Below are positions 52,451 through 61,779 of a stretch of DNA of 64,000 nucleotides, piece by piece; position 1 is the stretch's first letter; every line of letters begins with the position of its first letter. The notes under the pieces are model-generated. The model had not been told where the DNA came from and searched no databases. It saw nothing but the letters and a program-made list of their open reading frames with translations. The position numbers and the translations under genes were made by a program. The stretch is from the NCBI RefSeq assembly GCF_042643265.1, contig NZ_JBHRRZ010000009.1, positions 53,449 to 117,448 of the forward strand, read 5' to 3'. This DNA comes from Virgibacillus_O sediminis. Lineage in GTDB: Bacteria; Bacillota; Bacilli; Bacillales; Amphibacillaceae.

Positions 52451-52486
52451 AACAAAAGGCTGGGACTTTTCCCAGCCTTTTGTTAT
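52451..52486. terminator. Bidirectional terminator
   Basis: AACAAAAGGCTGGGA pairs with TCCCAGCCTTTTGTT in a 15-base stem with a four-base loop, with T-run on one side and A-run on the other; between converging GDSL and panD genes. Confidence 0.9.
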
Positions 52487-52522
52487 TTGCGGCTTGTATG
52501 CCAATTTTGATACCGGACTTGA

Positions 52523-52942
52523 TCATCTTTCTACATTTTCTACCAAGCCATCTTTCATATCCATTAGTTTACCGTGTTTTTCATAATTATTAACAGATGC
52601 TATTCGGTTGTCTTCATGAACGAATACAACTTTTGGTCTATGTTCTTTAGCTGTTTCTGGTGCCATCTCGGCATATGCCATAATGATAATCTTATCATTT
52701 ACACTCACACAACGTGCAGCAGCTCCATTTAAACAAATTAATCCGCTTCCACGTTCTCCTGCAATTGTATATGTCTCAAAACGCTCGCCATTGTTGATAT
52801 CTACAATCTGTACTTTTTCATATTCTAAAATCCCTGCAGCATCCAGTAAGTCTTCATCAATAGTAATACTGCCAACGTAATCCAGTTCGGCTTGTACAAC
52901 CGTGGCGCGATGAATTTTACTTTTTAACATATGTATATTCAT
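52523..52942 (-). CDS. panD: Aspartate 1-decarboxylase
   Basis: 139 residues. The self-cleavage site Gly24-Ser25 in DYVGSITID yields the pyruvoyl cofactor; AERGSGLICLNGAAARCVSV is conserved. It makes beta-alanine from aspartate. About 12 residues longer at the C-terminus than the usual 127 (KHGKLMDMKDGLVENVER). Last gene of the pan operon, 25 bases after panC; RBS AAAGGAGC. Confidence 0.95.
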   Translation of the reverse strand: MNIHMLKSKIHRATVVQAELDYVGSITIDEDLLDAAGILEYEKVQIVDINNGERFETYTIAGERGSGLICLNGAAARCVSVNDKIIIMAYAEMAPETAKEHRPKVVFVHEDNRIASVNNYEKHGKLMDMKDGLVENVER

Positions 52943-52967
52943 CGTTGTTAAGCTCCTTTCTAAAAAA

Positions 52968-53810
52968 TTATTCTACGATAAAATTATCAATCAGTCTTGT
53001 CTTTCCAATATATACAGCTATTGCAACTAATGTCTGAGGTTTAATGATGGAGACTTGCCTCATGGAGAGGCCATCGACTGCTTTTACATATTCAATCTTA
53101 GCCATTGGTTCTGTTTCAATAGTTGCTTTCATGGCTGCAATCAGCTTTTGGGCATCTGTTTCTCCTTCTTTTACTATGTTTTCCCCCATAAAAATGGTTT
53201 TACTTACAATCCGTGCTGCTTTTCTCTCTTCAGCAGAAAGGTAATTATTACGGGAGCTTTTTGCCAAACCGTCTTCTTCCCGTACAATTGGACAACCGAT
53301 GACCTCTACATTCATGCTTAAATCTTTTACCATTTGTTTGATAACAGCAAGTTGTTGTGCATCTTTCTGTCCAAAATAAGCGTGATCCGGCTGTACAATA
53401 TTAAACAGCTTGTTGACTACCGTGCATACACCTCGAAAATGGCCTGGACGATTTAATCCGCAAAGTTCTTCCGTTAAAATAGGCATATCAACATGGGTAT
53501 AGAAATCATTTGGATACATCTCTTCTGGTGTAGGGTGGAAAATCAGATCGGCGCCAAGGTTTTCGCAAATACTACGGTCTCTTTCTAAATCATGTGGATA
53601 GCTGTCATAATCCTCTGTTGGTCCAAACTGCTTTGGATTTACAAAAATACTGACAACCACTTTGCTATTATCTTGCCTTGCAGCCGAAATGAGGCTCCCG
53701 TGGCCCTCGTGTAAATATCCCATCGTTGGTACAAAACCAATCGTTTGATCTTCACTTTTCCACTGTTTTACCAGGTCTTTTACTTCTTTGATCGTTGATA
53801 CCATCTGCAT
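52968..53810 (-). CDS. panC: Pantothenate synthetase
   Basis: 280 residues, full length. ATP-binding VPTMGYLHEGHGSLI (HxGH) and FGQKDAQQLAVIKQMVKDL, with SSRNNYLS near the C-terminal third. It joins pantoate and beta-alanine with ATP. ATG preceded by AAAGGAGC. Between panB and panD in the operon. Confidence 0.95.
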   Translation of the reverse strand: MQMVSTIKEVKDLVKQWKSEDQTIGFVPTMGYLHEGHGSLISAARQDNSKVVVSIFVNPKQFGPTEDYDSYPHDLERDRSICENLGADLIFHPTPEEMYPNDFYTHVDMPILTEELCGLNRPGHFRGVCTVVNKLFNIVQPDHAYFGQKDAQQLAVIKQMVKDLSMNVEVIGCPIVREEDGLAKSSRNNYLSAEERKAARIVSKTIFMGENIVKEGETDAQKLIAAMKATIETEPMAKIEYVKAVDGLSMRQVSIIKPQTLVAIAVYIGKTRLIDNFIVE

Positions 53811-53831
53811 GTTCCATTTAGCTCCTTTAAA

Positions 53832-54659
53832 CTAGTACAATTTATCAATAATCTCATCTGAAATGGCATAGGTATGCTCTTCAGCAGGAAACGATCCTTC
53901 TTTTACTTCGGTTTTATAATCCTGAAATGCTTGTTTCATGATTTCACCTACATTTGCAAACTGTTTGACAAACTTTGGTTTGAAATCAGAAAAGATTGCC
54001 AACATATCTTGATATACCAGTACTTGACCATCACAACTCGCACCAGCGCCAATTCCGATGGTCGGAATGTTTATTTCTTTGGAAACTCGTTCTGCCAGTT
54101 TTGCAGGCACACCTTCTAGAACAATCATAAATGCTCCTGCTGCCTCTACTGCTTTTGCATCCTCGATTAACTGTCTGGCAGCTTCTTCGGTCTTTCCCTG
54201 TACCTTGAACCCGCCAAATGCATTTACAGACTGTGGTGTTAGACCGATATGGGCACAAACTGGAATGGATGCTTCTACAATGGCTTTGATCTGCGGACAC
54301 ACATTAACGCCGCCTTCCAATTTAACACCATTTGCCCGGCCTTCTTTCATCATTCTGCAAGCATTGAATACGGCATCATAAATGGAAGCTTGATAGGACA
54401 TAAATGGCAAATCAACTAGAACAAAAGCATTGTCCGCTCCTCTGCTGACAGCCCTTGAATGGTGAATCATATCATCCATGGTAACTGACAATGTATCTTC
54501 ATATCCAAGGACGACTTGTGCAAGAGAATCCCCGACTAATAGCATGTTAATTTCAGCTTCATCCATTAACTTTGCCATTGAATAATCGTAGCAAGTAAGC
54601 ATCGTAATTTTATCGCCTTCGTTTTTTTGTTTCTGTAATGATGTCACTGTATTTTTCAT
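53832..54659 (-). CDS. panB: Ketopantoate hydroxymethyltransferase
   Basis: 275 residues, full length, with MLTCYDYSMAKLMDEA, VGDSLAQVVLGYEDTL and HIGLTPQSVNAFGGFKVQGK: metal-binding and tetrahydrofolate-binding blocks of PanB. It makes ketopantoate from 2-oxoisovalerate. Its start overlaps the previous gene by four bases (ATGA), so translation is coupled. Confidence 0.95.
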   Translation of the reverse strand: MKNTVTSLQKQKNEGDKITMLTCYDYSMAKLMDEAEINMLLVGDSLAQVVLGYEDTLSVTMDDMIHHSRAVSRGADNAFVLVDLPFMSYQASIYDAVFNACRMMKEGRANGVKLEGGVNVCPQIKAIVEASIPVCAHIGLTPQSVNAFGGFKVQGKTEEAARQLIEDAKAVEAAGAFMIVLEGVPAKLAERVSKEINIPTIGIGAGASCDGQVLVYQDMLAIFSDFKPKFVKQFANVGEIMKQAFQDYKTEVKEGSFPAEEHTYAISDEIIDKLY

Positions 54660-55498
54660 TCTTTTATAACCCCTCCGATTTCTTCAAAATCTCTGTCTTT
54701 ATGTTTCTCTTTCGCTATATTTAGAACTTGTCTGGATAGAGCTTTATAAACTTCCTTTTCCTGTGGATCTAATACCCGCAAATGATTTAAAATTGTAAAA
54801 AGATCATTTCTCTCAATTGGTCCTGTTAGCGCGTCCCTTGGCCCGTATGAAAGAATATTGTTGGTATTTTCTTGAATCAAAGGAATCAATGCCTGATGGG
54901 CGTTGTCTGGTGTAAAACCACAATCTATCAGCATTTTCTCACCCAAGGAAACGAGCCCTACATATAGATTGCTGACCATAGCTGCAGATGCATGGTAACG
55001 GATTTTGTCTTCTGCTTGAATAACTGCTACCTGGTTCCCAAAACTTTCAAATAGACGGGACAGATGGTTTAGATATTTTTCATGGCCTTCTATGGTAAAA
55101 AAAGATTTTGACAGCTCTTTGTAGGAATGATACTTATCATTAATCGCAAAGAGAGGATGGATGGAATAACCGAATGCATGGGATCGGCTGATATCTGAAA
55201 ACACAGTCGAACTTAAAGAGCCGCTAAAATGGCTAATTATTTTATTTTCGATTGGAAGCATTTTCAACTGCCCCCATACCTTCTCAATCATCCCATCCGG
55301 AACGGTTAAAAATATGGCATCACTATCTTTAACCAGATATTCGACTTTTTCATATGCCCTTGTGTTCGTAAATTCTGCTGCTTTTATCGATGATGTTAAA
55401 GTTTTGCTGTAATATCCTGTCACATGTACGTTCCGCTCGGTTAAATACTTTCCAAGGGAAACTCCTACTTTTCCTGCCCCAATAAACCCAATTTTCAT
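54656..55498 (-). CDS. panG: Rossmann/DUF2520 protein, PanG-type ketopantoate reductase candidate
   Basis: 280 residues: NAD(P)-binding MKIGFIGAGKVGVSLGKYL, then a DUF2520 domain (HPLFAINDKYHSYKELSKSF, LTGPIERNDLFTILNHL). In Francisella the DUF2520 protein PanG is the ketopantoate reductase. Here it overlaps panB by four bases and no other panE-like gene is in the operon, so it most likely makes pantoate, completing panG-panB-panC-panD. First gene of the operon. Confidence 0.85.
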   Translation of the reverse strand: MKIGFIGAGKVGVSLGKYLTERNVHVTGYYSKTLTSSIKAAEFTNTRAYEKVEYLVKDSDAIFLTVPDGMIEKVWGQLKMLPIENKIISHFSGSLSSTVFSDISRSHAFGYSIHPLFAINDKYHSYKELSKSFFTIEGHEKYLNHLSRLFESFGNQVAVIQAEDKIRYHASAAMVSNLYVGLVSLGEKMLIDCGFTPDNAHQALIPLIQENTNNILSYGPRDALTGPIERNDLFTILNHLRVLDPQEKEVYKALSRQVLNIAKEKHKDRDFEEIGGVIKE

Positions 55499-55803
55499 AA
55501 ATACCCCCTAAATCACCTTAGTCTCCGATATAAGATAATAAGCCTTACTCTCCAAAGAAAATCGTTGCTAGCTTGAAATTGTAATCACTATTACTATAAC
55601 AGAATTATTAAAAATGGGAAAATTCAAAAATGGTGTAAGGTCGGACTTTTCTTTCAGCCAATTTTGATAGAAGATGAGGACATCAATAGAACTCCTTCGT
55701 ACAGTTTTATAGCTACTTGGTGGGTTTGGACGGGCGTTAACGGGAGGCGAGAGTTTGCGGACATAATAACTAAAAACACTGATTCATATTATGCTGCCAA
55801 ATA
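55499..55803. other. Gene-free stretch upstream of panG
   Basis: AT-rich with several TATAAT-like words but no clear gene. The promoter of the pan operon must lie here or just upstream; I cannot pick one with confidence. Confidence 0.4.
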
Positions 55804-55830
55804 AAAAAACACCCTTTTTAAAAGAGTGTC
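55804..55830 (-). terminator. Terminator after the lipoprotein gene
   Basis: ACACCCTTTT pairs with AAAAGAGTGT; on the minus strand the stem is followed by a long T-run (TTTTTTTAT). Confidence 0.8.
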
Positions 55831-55842
55831 GTGACGGCCAGC

Positions 55843-56289
55843 TTATTCGCCCAATTGTTTAATTTGATCAAGCGTATTGGTAATCTCACTTAGCGATTGA
55901 AATATTTCTGTATTTTCAATGGCAGAGGTGTCCAGTTTTCCATTTTCCATGTTGTTTAAATACACGTCTATTCCTTCAAGTGCTTGTTTGTTTCGATCCA
56001 CTACTTGCTGATGAAGGCCTGCTCCCACGGCTGGTTCTTCCATTTCGTTAAATTCAGTGATCGTCAGCTTCATGTCCTCCAGACGTGCTTCTAAGTCTTT
56101 GGCGGCCTGCTCATCTGTTGCAGCTTGTTCAGCAAGTGAAGGGACTTCATTAACAAATGTGCTTACTTCATTGGCGTAGTCTGTAGCTTCATCTGCATAA
56201 TTCAAGGTGTTGTTGATCCCTTCCAGCATCGAACAACCGCTAAGCAAGACCGTGACCAACATCAAAAATGCGATACCTGTTGTTTTCAA
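55843..56289 (-). CDS. DUF6376-type lipoprotein
   Basis: 148 residues from TTG at 56289, seven bases after AGGAGG; an earlier TTG overlaps the site. Lipobox LLSGC gives a lipid-anchored Cys. The rest is a helical, Glu-rich domain (YADEATDYANEVSTFVNEVP; DRNKQALEGIDVYLNNMENG). Family is common in Bacillaceae, function unknown. Confidence 0.8.
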   Translation of the reverse strand: MKTTGIAFLMLVTVLLSGCSMLEGINNTLNYADEATDYANEVSTFVNEVPSLAEQAATDEQAAKDLEARLEDMKLTITEFNEMEEPAVGAGLHQQVVDRNKQALEGIDVYLNNMENGKLDTSAIENTEIFQSLSEITNTLDQIKQLGE

Positions 56290-56734
56290 TGGCAATCCTC
56301 CTACTCATTCGTATACTCACACCCTTTATTATAGCATGGATGTATAGCCCCTTTTTTAACAATGCCTACGTTTAAAGGCATGAGAAAGAAATTCATTCTT
56401 TAAAATAAAAGAGATGCATCATCGATTTGACACGATTGAAGCAGCTTATATACCTGATCAGCAATAAAAACCAGGTCATGGAAGTTTACTCTTTTTCGAG
56501 CTGGAATGAAACAGTAAGTATGGTGCACTAACTGAACAAGAAGACCATCTGTCTAATAGTAGACAGATAAGGTATCTTTTTTGAGTGACACGTGTTATAC
56601 TATGAATAACTTAATTGTTCGTGCTAGCAATACAAGATCTATGTCATAACCTTACAATGTATATCATCGTCTTGAATTATTATCAGAACAACCAAAGTAA
56701 TACACGTGCACTATGCACAACGGAGGAATTTCAT
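56290..56734. promoter_or_regulatory. Long leader region of the cold shock gene
   Basis: It contains an inverted repeat ATCTGTCT...AGACAGAT (56547-56568), a -10-like TATACT at 56596 and then about 130 bases of leader before the cold shock start. Long structured leaders are usual for csp genes, where they control translation at low temperature. Which of the elements is active cannot be told by eye. Confidence 0.45.
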
Positions 56735-56932
56735 ATGAACACAGGTTCAGTAAAATGGTTTAACGCAGATAAAGGTTTTGGATTTATCGAAGTTGAAGGT
56801 GGAGACGACGTATTCGTACACTTCTCAGCAATTCAAGGCGAAGGTTTCAAAACATTGGATGAAGGTCAATCAGTTTCTTTCGACATCGAAGAAGGTAACC
56901 GTGGACCACAGGCAGCTAACGTTGTTAAATAA
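56735..56932 (+). CDS. Cold shock protein, CspA/B family
   Basis: 65 residues, RBS CGGAGGAATTT. One OB-fold with both RNA-binding motifs KGFGFI and DVFVHFSAI. It binds single-stranded RNA as a chaperone. Codon use is biased toward common codons, as expected for a highly expressed gene. Confidence 0.95.
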   Translation: MNTGSVKWFNADKGFGFIEVEGGDDVFVHFSAIQGEGFKTLDEGQSVSFDIEEGNRGPQAANVVK

Positions 56933-56947
56933 TATTTTATAATTGGT

Positions 56948-56985
56948 AAAGAGTCCTTCTCTCACAGAAGGGCTCTTTATTTTTT
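56948..56985 (+). terminator. Terminator after the cold shock gene
   Basis: AAAGAGTCCTTCT pairs with AGAAGGGCTCTTT (one mismatch), loop CTCAC, followed by ATTTTTTT. Confidence 0.85.
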
Positions 56986-57614
56986 TCGTTTAAATAGAAA
57001 ACGAACTCCCGTAATAATTGAAAAATTTTAAGAAAAAGAATGGGTTTTCTGACAGTGATAAAGGGGAAACTTGGTAAATCAGTCACGATCAGACGGGTGC
57101 ACCTCTTAGGTAGACAGGAACGCTTTTTCACGATGCAGCAGGTTAGCCCTTAAACTATACTCATTAAGCCCTCGTCGATTATGATGAGGGCTTTATTAAC
57201 TTTTATAAAAAATATTAGCTTTAATAATAAGGGAGCCTTGTTGTAAACTCTTTATATAAAAATATAGCGAAAATTTTGAATTAAAAACTATAGATTGGTA
57301 AAATGAATAGGATAGTAGCCTCACATAATGCTTAGGATTAGATGGTAAGCAGAAGGATGAGCGATGGTTGGAGGGATCAGGCCAGGGAGGCAGAAACTCC
57401 CGTGGCCATTGGATACCATTTAAAAATCAACAGAATTTACCAATCTATGTGAATTTGCTATATTACGAAATCAACGAAGATTAGACTGGAAATCTCTATT
57501 ATATATTTAGCTTCTTTTATACCAATGCAATATACTACAAAGATTATCATATGACCTGTACAGAGGTACATAATGGATGGGTTCATGATGGTAGTGGGAG
57601 AAGAAGGTGTCTAC
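56986..57614. other. Gene-free stretch with a terminator-like hairpin and a nested inverted repeat
   Basis: No gene. A hairpin AAGCCCTC...GAGGGCTT (57166-57193) followed by TATT looks like a terminator for a lost or unseen transcript. A nested repeat at 57290-57448 is listed separately. Confidence 0.5.
57290..57448. repeat. Nested inverted repeat upstream of the MFS gene
   Basis: Outer arms ATAGATTGGTAAA (57290) and TTTACCAATCTAT (57436) are perfect 13-base complements. Inside are ATGGTA/TACCAT arms and a central hairpin GGCCAGGGAG...CTCCCGTGGCC. The whole could fold as one 160-base RNA with a long closing stem, or be a small mobile (MITE-like) insertion. Confidence 0.55.
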
Positions 57615-59006
57615 ATGAAACATTGGAGTAAAAGCAGGGGGCTGTTTTTATCGTCCGTGGCGACAGGAGCGATGTTGAATCCACTTAATTCCTCGATGGT
57701 TGCTCTGGCGATTCCTGCTATACAAAAGGATTTTGGCCTGTCATTTTTAACGGTTTCTTGGGTCATTTCTTCCTTTTACTTAGCGAGTGCTGTGACGCAG
57801 CCCATTGCTGGAAGACTGGGTGATTTGATTGGCAGAAGGAAAATGTTTCTGGGAGGTCTCCTATTGGTGGCTGTCTCCGCGATGGGCGCGCCTCTTGCGC
57901 CGGTATTTGCGGTGCTGATCATCATGCGATTATTTCAAGCAGTTGGCAGCGGAGCCATCTATCCTGCGGGAATCGGAATGCTCCGTGACCATATTCAGGA
58001 AAGGCAGGGAGCTGCGCTTGGTTTCATTTCGTTGACGATGTCGGCGATGGCGGCACTAGGACCTACGATTGGCGGGTTCCTCATCGCCTGGGGAGATTGG
58101 CCGGCAATCTTTCTCATCAATATACCTGTTCTTTTGGTATGCTTTATCCTTGGATGGATCGTATTGCCGAAAGATGAAGTGCGAAAGAAATTAACGATGC
58201 AAGAATTGATCCGGAAAATGGATCTGTTGGGAATTGTGTTATTTTCGGTCGGGGTCGTCGGCCTTCTTGTGTTTTTATTATCCCTTGAAAGAACGGTGAA
58301 TGTTGCAGCAGGGATGATAGGCGTGGTCTCCTTCCTTTTATTTGTCTGGCATGAGCTGAGAACTAGGATTCCATTTATCGATATTCGATTATTTCGTTCG
58401 AATCGGAAGCTGTCATTGGTATATTTACAATATATTGTACTTAATTTCATCTATTACAGCTTATTTTTGGGATTGCCGAGCTATTTTCAAAACGGCCCGA
58501 ATTTAAGTGTGGGGGACAGCGGCTTGTTAATGCTTTTAGTGTCAGGAATGGGAATCATCACGGCACCATTGATCGGCCGTTGGATCGATAAATCAGGCGT
58601 AAACATCCCAATTTTGGCGGGGAATTCATTGATCGTCATCGGTGCTCTATTACTTTGGGTATTCTTTGGCCATGCCCCGCTGCTGGTCACGGTATTGATC
58701 ATATCGCTCATCGCGGCGGGATGCAGTTTTGGCAATGTCACCTTACAAGCGGCCATGCTTGAAGCAAGCCCGGCTGAGATTGTGGGGGTATCGACAGGAT
58801 TATATCAAACATGCCGGCATTTCGGCTCAATTCTTGCTGCCGTCTCACTTGGTCTGATATTCGGCCCTCAATTTGATCCAGATCATTTTACCACCCTGAT
58901 ATTAGTCATGATGGTGGCAGGTATTATCGTTGTGCTCTTGGGTGTGATGTATACGGCAATCAAACCTGAACCGGCAAAAGCAACCGATCTAATCCATAAT
59001 AATTAA
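57615..59006 (+). CDS. MFS drug-efflux-type transporter (DHA2 family)
   Basis: 463 residues from the ATG at 57615, where GAAGGTG is well placed; an upstream ATG at 57573 has none. Twelve to fourteen membrane helices, with LNSSMVALAIPAIQKDFGLS at the start and GRLGDLIGRRKMFLGG, the MFS motif A. DHA2-like proton-coupled exporters remove drugs or lipids. Substrate unknown. Confidence 0.9.
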   Translation: MKHWSKSRGLFLSSVATGAMLNPLNSSMVALAIPAIQKDFGLSFLTVSWVISSFYLASAVTQPIAGRLGDLIGRRKMFLGGLLLVAVSAMGAPLAPVFAVLIIMRLFQAVGSGAIYPAGIGMLRDHIQERQGAALGFISLTMSAMAALGPTIGGFLIAWGDWPAIFLINIPVLLVCFILGWIVLPKDEVRKKLTMQELIRKMDLLGIVLFSVGVVGLLVFLLSLERTVNVAAGMIGVVSFLLFVWHELRTRIPFIDIRLFRSNRKLSLVYLQYIVLNFIYYSLFLGLPSYFQNGPNLSVGDSGLLMLLVSGMGIITAPLIGRWIDKSGVNIPILAGNSLIVIGALLLWVFFGHAPLLVTVLIISLIAAGCSFGNVTLQAAMLEASPAEIVGVSTGLYQTCRHFGSILAAVSLGLIFGPQFDPDHFTTLILVMMVAGIIVVLLGVMYTAIKPEPAKATDLIHNN

Positions 59007-59062
59007 GCCGCTTTACATACTTCAACCAGCAATTAAATAGAACGAAAACGGGAGGAAAAGAA

Positions 59063-59629
59063 ATGACAGAGATGAAGAAGGAACTGACATCCGAACAACA
59101 GGAAGAACTGCTCGAGACGCTGAAGGCCCGGTTTGAGAAAAATATGGACAGGCATGAAGGGCTGGAATGGGAGGAAGTACAGGCCAAGCTTGAAGCGGCC
59201 CCGGAAAAAATAGCATCCCTTTATAATATGGAAGAAACCGGCGGGGAACCGGATGTGGTCGGGTATGACGAACAGGCAGATGCATATATTTTCTATGATT
59301 GTTGTGCGGAAAGCCCTAAAGGTCGCAGAAAGGTTTGCTACGACCGTGAAGCACAGGAGTCAAGGAAGAAGAACAAACCAGAAAACAATGTGCAAGATAT
59401 GGCAACTTCCATGGGCATCGAGCTGTTGACCGAGGAACAATACCGGGATCTTCAGCAGCTTGGGGAGTTTGACAAGAAGACATCGAGTTGGGTGCAGACA
59501 CCTGCTCCTATCAGGAAACTTGGCGGGGCCCTCTCTTGTGACCGTCGCTATGACACGGTTTTTGTGTACCATAATGGAGCGGAATCCTATTATAGTGCAA
59601 GAGGGTTCCGTGGCTGCTTGAGAGTCTGA
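59063..59629 (+). CDS. DUF4256 family protein
   Basis: 188 residues, RBS GGGAGGAAAAG. The DUF4256 signature is clear: NMDRHEGLEWEEVQAKLEAA, TGGEPDVVGYDEQ, DCCAESPKGRRKVCYDREA. Small cytoplasmic protein, wide in bacteria, function unknown. Ends just before a strong terminator, 57 bases after the MFS gene. Confidence 0.88.
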   Translation: MTEMKKELTSEQQEELLETLKARFEKNMDRHEGLEWEEVQAKLEAAPEKIASLYNMEETGGEPDVVGYDEQADAYIFYDCCAESPKGRRKVCYDREAQESRKKNKPENNVQDMATSMGIELLTEEQYRDLQQLGEFDKKTSSWVQTPAPIRKLGGALSCDRRYDTVFVYHNGAESYYSARGFRGCLRV

Positions 59630-59662
59630 GCCTTTTGAGGATGTGGAATAGCTTGTCATGGT

Positions 59663-59698
59663 AACCCCCGTATCTCATAGGATATGGGGGTTTTTTTG
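59663..59698 (+). terminator. Terminator after DUF4256 gene
   Basis: AACCCCCGTATC pairs with GGATATGGGGGTT, loop TCATA, followed by TTTTTT. Confidence 0.88.
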
Positions 59699-59852
59699 GG
59701 ACATATGAATTGTTGCCTCCTCATAATGCTATTTGGAAAAAGGTGGGATTCCCTATAAAACGGGGAACAAAGCAAAATCTGGATATGGTATAATCAATTT
59801 GAAATGTTTCCCAAATGATTAGCTTAATTAAAGGAAAGAGGAGAATAATAAC

Positions 59853-60941
59853 GTGGGATTTGGATTCCGTAAAAGCGTAAATCTTGGCGGCGGAGTGAGA
59901 ATGAATTTCAGCAAAAAAGGTGTGGGGCTTAGTGCCGGGACCAAAGGCGCAAGAGTAAGTGTGGGACCAAGTGGTACCAGAGCAAGAGCTTCCGTACCTG
60001 GGACAGGTATATATTATAACCAGAAACTAGGAGCCTCGAAAACATCGACGAGGAATTCAGCATATACAGAGCAACAACGGCAGAAGCAGTTGGAGAAAGA
60101 ACAGCAGCTGGAGTTGGCACAAAATGAAGTGAAAGCTTTCGAGGACCATTTGGATTATTTGACCTCGATGCATAAAGAGGCAACGGAAAATTTCGATTGG
60201 AACCATATCATCGCAAACCCTCCGTTTGCCGCAGGGGAAGTGGGGCCCAACGAACAGGAAGCAATCGAGAACCTGGAGAACTATCAGCCTACTTTTCTGG
60301 AAAAGCTGTTCAGACGGACAGAAGCCCGGAAGAACGTGTTGAGAGAAGAAATACAGCAGGCAGCAGAAGAAGATCATCAATTACGTGAAAACTGGGAAAG
60401 CCTTAAGCAGCTAGGTGAACAGGTAATTGCAGGAGAAACCAGCTCCTATCAAAAAGTCCTGGATGATCTAGCGCCATTTGCAGATATGAAAGATTTGGGG
60501 AGTGATTTTGATTATGCATTCCCTGATGCAAATACGGTGGAATTCCGGTTGTACGTTCATTCAGAGAAGGTCATTCCAGAAAAAGAGCTTTCATTGACCA
60601 AAACGGGGAAAGTTTCCCGGAAGAAGATGACGAAAACGAATTTCTATGCCCTTTATCAAGACTATGTCGCCAGCTGCGTATTGAGGATTGCAAGGGAACT
60701 CTTTGCGTTGCTGCCGGTGGAACATGTCTATATCCATGCGATCGGCGAAATGTTCGACTCCAGTATTGGCAAAGAAGTAGAAGGTACGGTACTATCGGTC
60801 CGGGTTGATCGGGAGACATTGAAGGAGCTGAATTTGGACCGCATTGACTGTTCTGATTCGCTGGTCAATTTTGAGCACAATATGAAGTTCAGGAAAACAA
60901 AAGGTTTTGCCTTTGTGGATCAGTTGGTGGTAAAAGATTAA
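59853..60941 (+). CDS. DUF4236-containing protein with a long unassigned C-terminal region
   Basis: 362 residues, GTG start after AAGAGGAGAA. Residues 1-55 are the DUF4236 domain (GFGFRKSVNLGGGVRMNFSK, GPSGTRARASVPGTGIYYN). Then a Gln/Glu-rich helix (QRQKQLEKEQQLELAQNEVK) and a mixed alpha/beta domain from about 180 to the end (AFVDQLVVKD) that I do not recognise. No membrane helix. Function unknown. Confidence 0.82.
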   Translation: MGFGFRKSVNLGGGVRMNFSKKGVGLSAGTKGARVSVGPSGTRARASVPGTGIYYNQKLGASKTSTRNSAYTEQQRQKQLEKEQQLELAQNEVKAFEDHLDYLTSMHKEATENFDWNHIIANPPFAAGEVGPNEQEAIENLENYQPTFLEKLFRRTEARKNVLREEIQQAAEEDHQLRENWESLKQLGEQVIAGETSSYQKVLDDLAPFADMKDLGSDFDYAFPDANTVEFRLYVHSEKVIPEKELSLTKTGKVSRKKMTKTNFYALYQDYVASCVLRIARELFALLPVEHVYIHAIGEMFDSSIGKEVEGTVLSVRVDRETLKELNLDRIDCSDSLVNFEHNMKFRKTKGFAFVDQLVVKD

Positions 60942-60966
60942 TATGACCGTATGATATTTAAAATGG

Positions 60967-60995
60967 AGAGTGCTAAATTGGCACTCTTTTTATAT
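60967..60995 (+). terminator. Terminator after DUF4236 gene
   Basis: AGAGTGC and GCACTCT form a seven-base stem with loop TAAATTG, followed by TTTTTAT. Confidence 0.75.
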
Positions 60996-61051
60996 ATCTT
61001 GATAGATGATAAACTCCCATTGAGCATATAAGTGCAAAAGGAGATATAGGG

Positions 61052-61612
61052 ATGAAGACGGAAAAAGAGAAAATGCTGGCTGGAGAAATGTATGACCCGG
61101 AGGACCCGGTGCTTCTGAAGGAACGGGAGGAAGCTCGGCGGAAAGTCCGGATCTATAACCAGACAACCGAATCAGAAGGGGAGAAGCGGTCAGAATTGCT
61201 CAAGGACTTGCTCGGTTCCACAGGAGAAAATATCTCCATGGAGCCGAATATCCGTTTCGACTATGGCTATAACACCCATGTCGGTGAAAACTTCTACGCA
61301 AACTTTGACTGTACCATCCTGGATGTCTGTGAAGTGAGATTCGGCGACAATTGCCTGCTGGCACCTGGCGTGCAGATCTATACGGCGACACACCCGCTCG
61401 ACCCGGCGGAGCGGAACTCGGGGAAAGAATATGCAAAACCGATCACATTCGGGGACAATGTATGGATTGGTGGGAGTGCCATAATAAACCCAGGCGTGAC
61501 AATCGGAGACAATGTTGTTATTGCGTCAGGTTCCGTCGTTACGAAAGATGTGCCGGACAATGTGGTTGTTGGTGGCAATCCGGCAAAAGTGATTAAAGAG
61601 ATAGATATCTAA
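61052..61612 (+). CDS. Maltose/galactoside O-acetyltransferase (Maa-like)
   Basis: 186 residues, RBS AAAGGAGATA. N-terminal MAC domain (EKMLAGEMYDPEDPVLLKER) followed by a left-handed beta-helix with the catalytic His in YTATHPLDP and IGGSAIINPGVTIGDNVVIA. It uses acetyl-CoA to acetylate sugars. Single gene. Confidence 0.9.
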   Translation: MKTEKEKMLAGEMYDPEDPVLLKEREEARRKVRIYNQTTESEGEKRSELLKDLLGSTGENISMEPNIRFDYGYNTHVGENFYANFDCTILDVCEVRFGDNCLLAPGVQIYTATHPLDPAERNSGKEYAKPITFGDNVWIGGSAIINPGVTIGDNVVIASGSVVTKDVPDNVVVGGNPAKVIKEIDI

Positions 61613-61779
61613 GGTAAGGTGGGGCATCGTGATTACCCATTTGAAGCAGGGGAACGTCTGATTATCAAGTACTCATCTAGAGGGAACTTGGACGAACGGT
61701 TAGAGAAGCCCTTAAATTTTTAGGTTATTATCGTATGAATGGAACAGATTAGAAATACAGACAAGTCGGGAGGAATTTC

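Noticed and set aside
57290..57448. Known riboswitch class upstream of the MFS gene
   Set aside because: Checked by eye for SAM, TPP, fluoride, guanidine, lysine and c-di-GMP core sequences and none fits.
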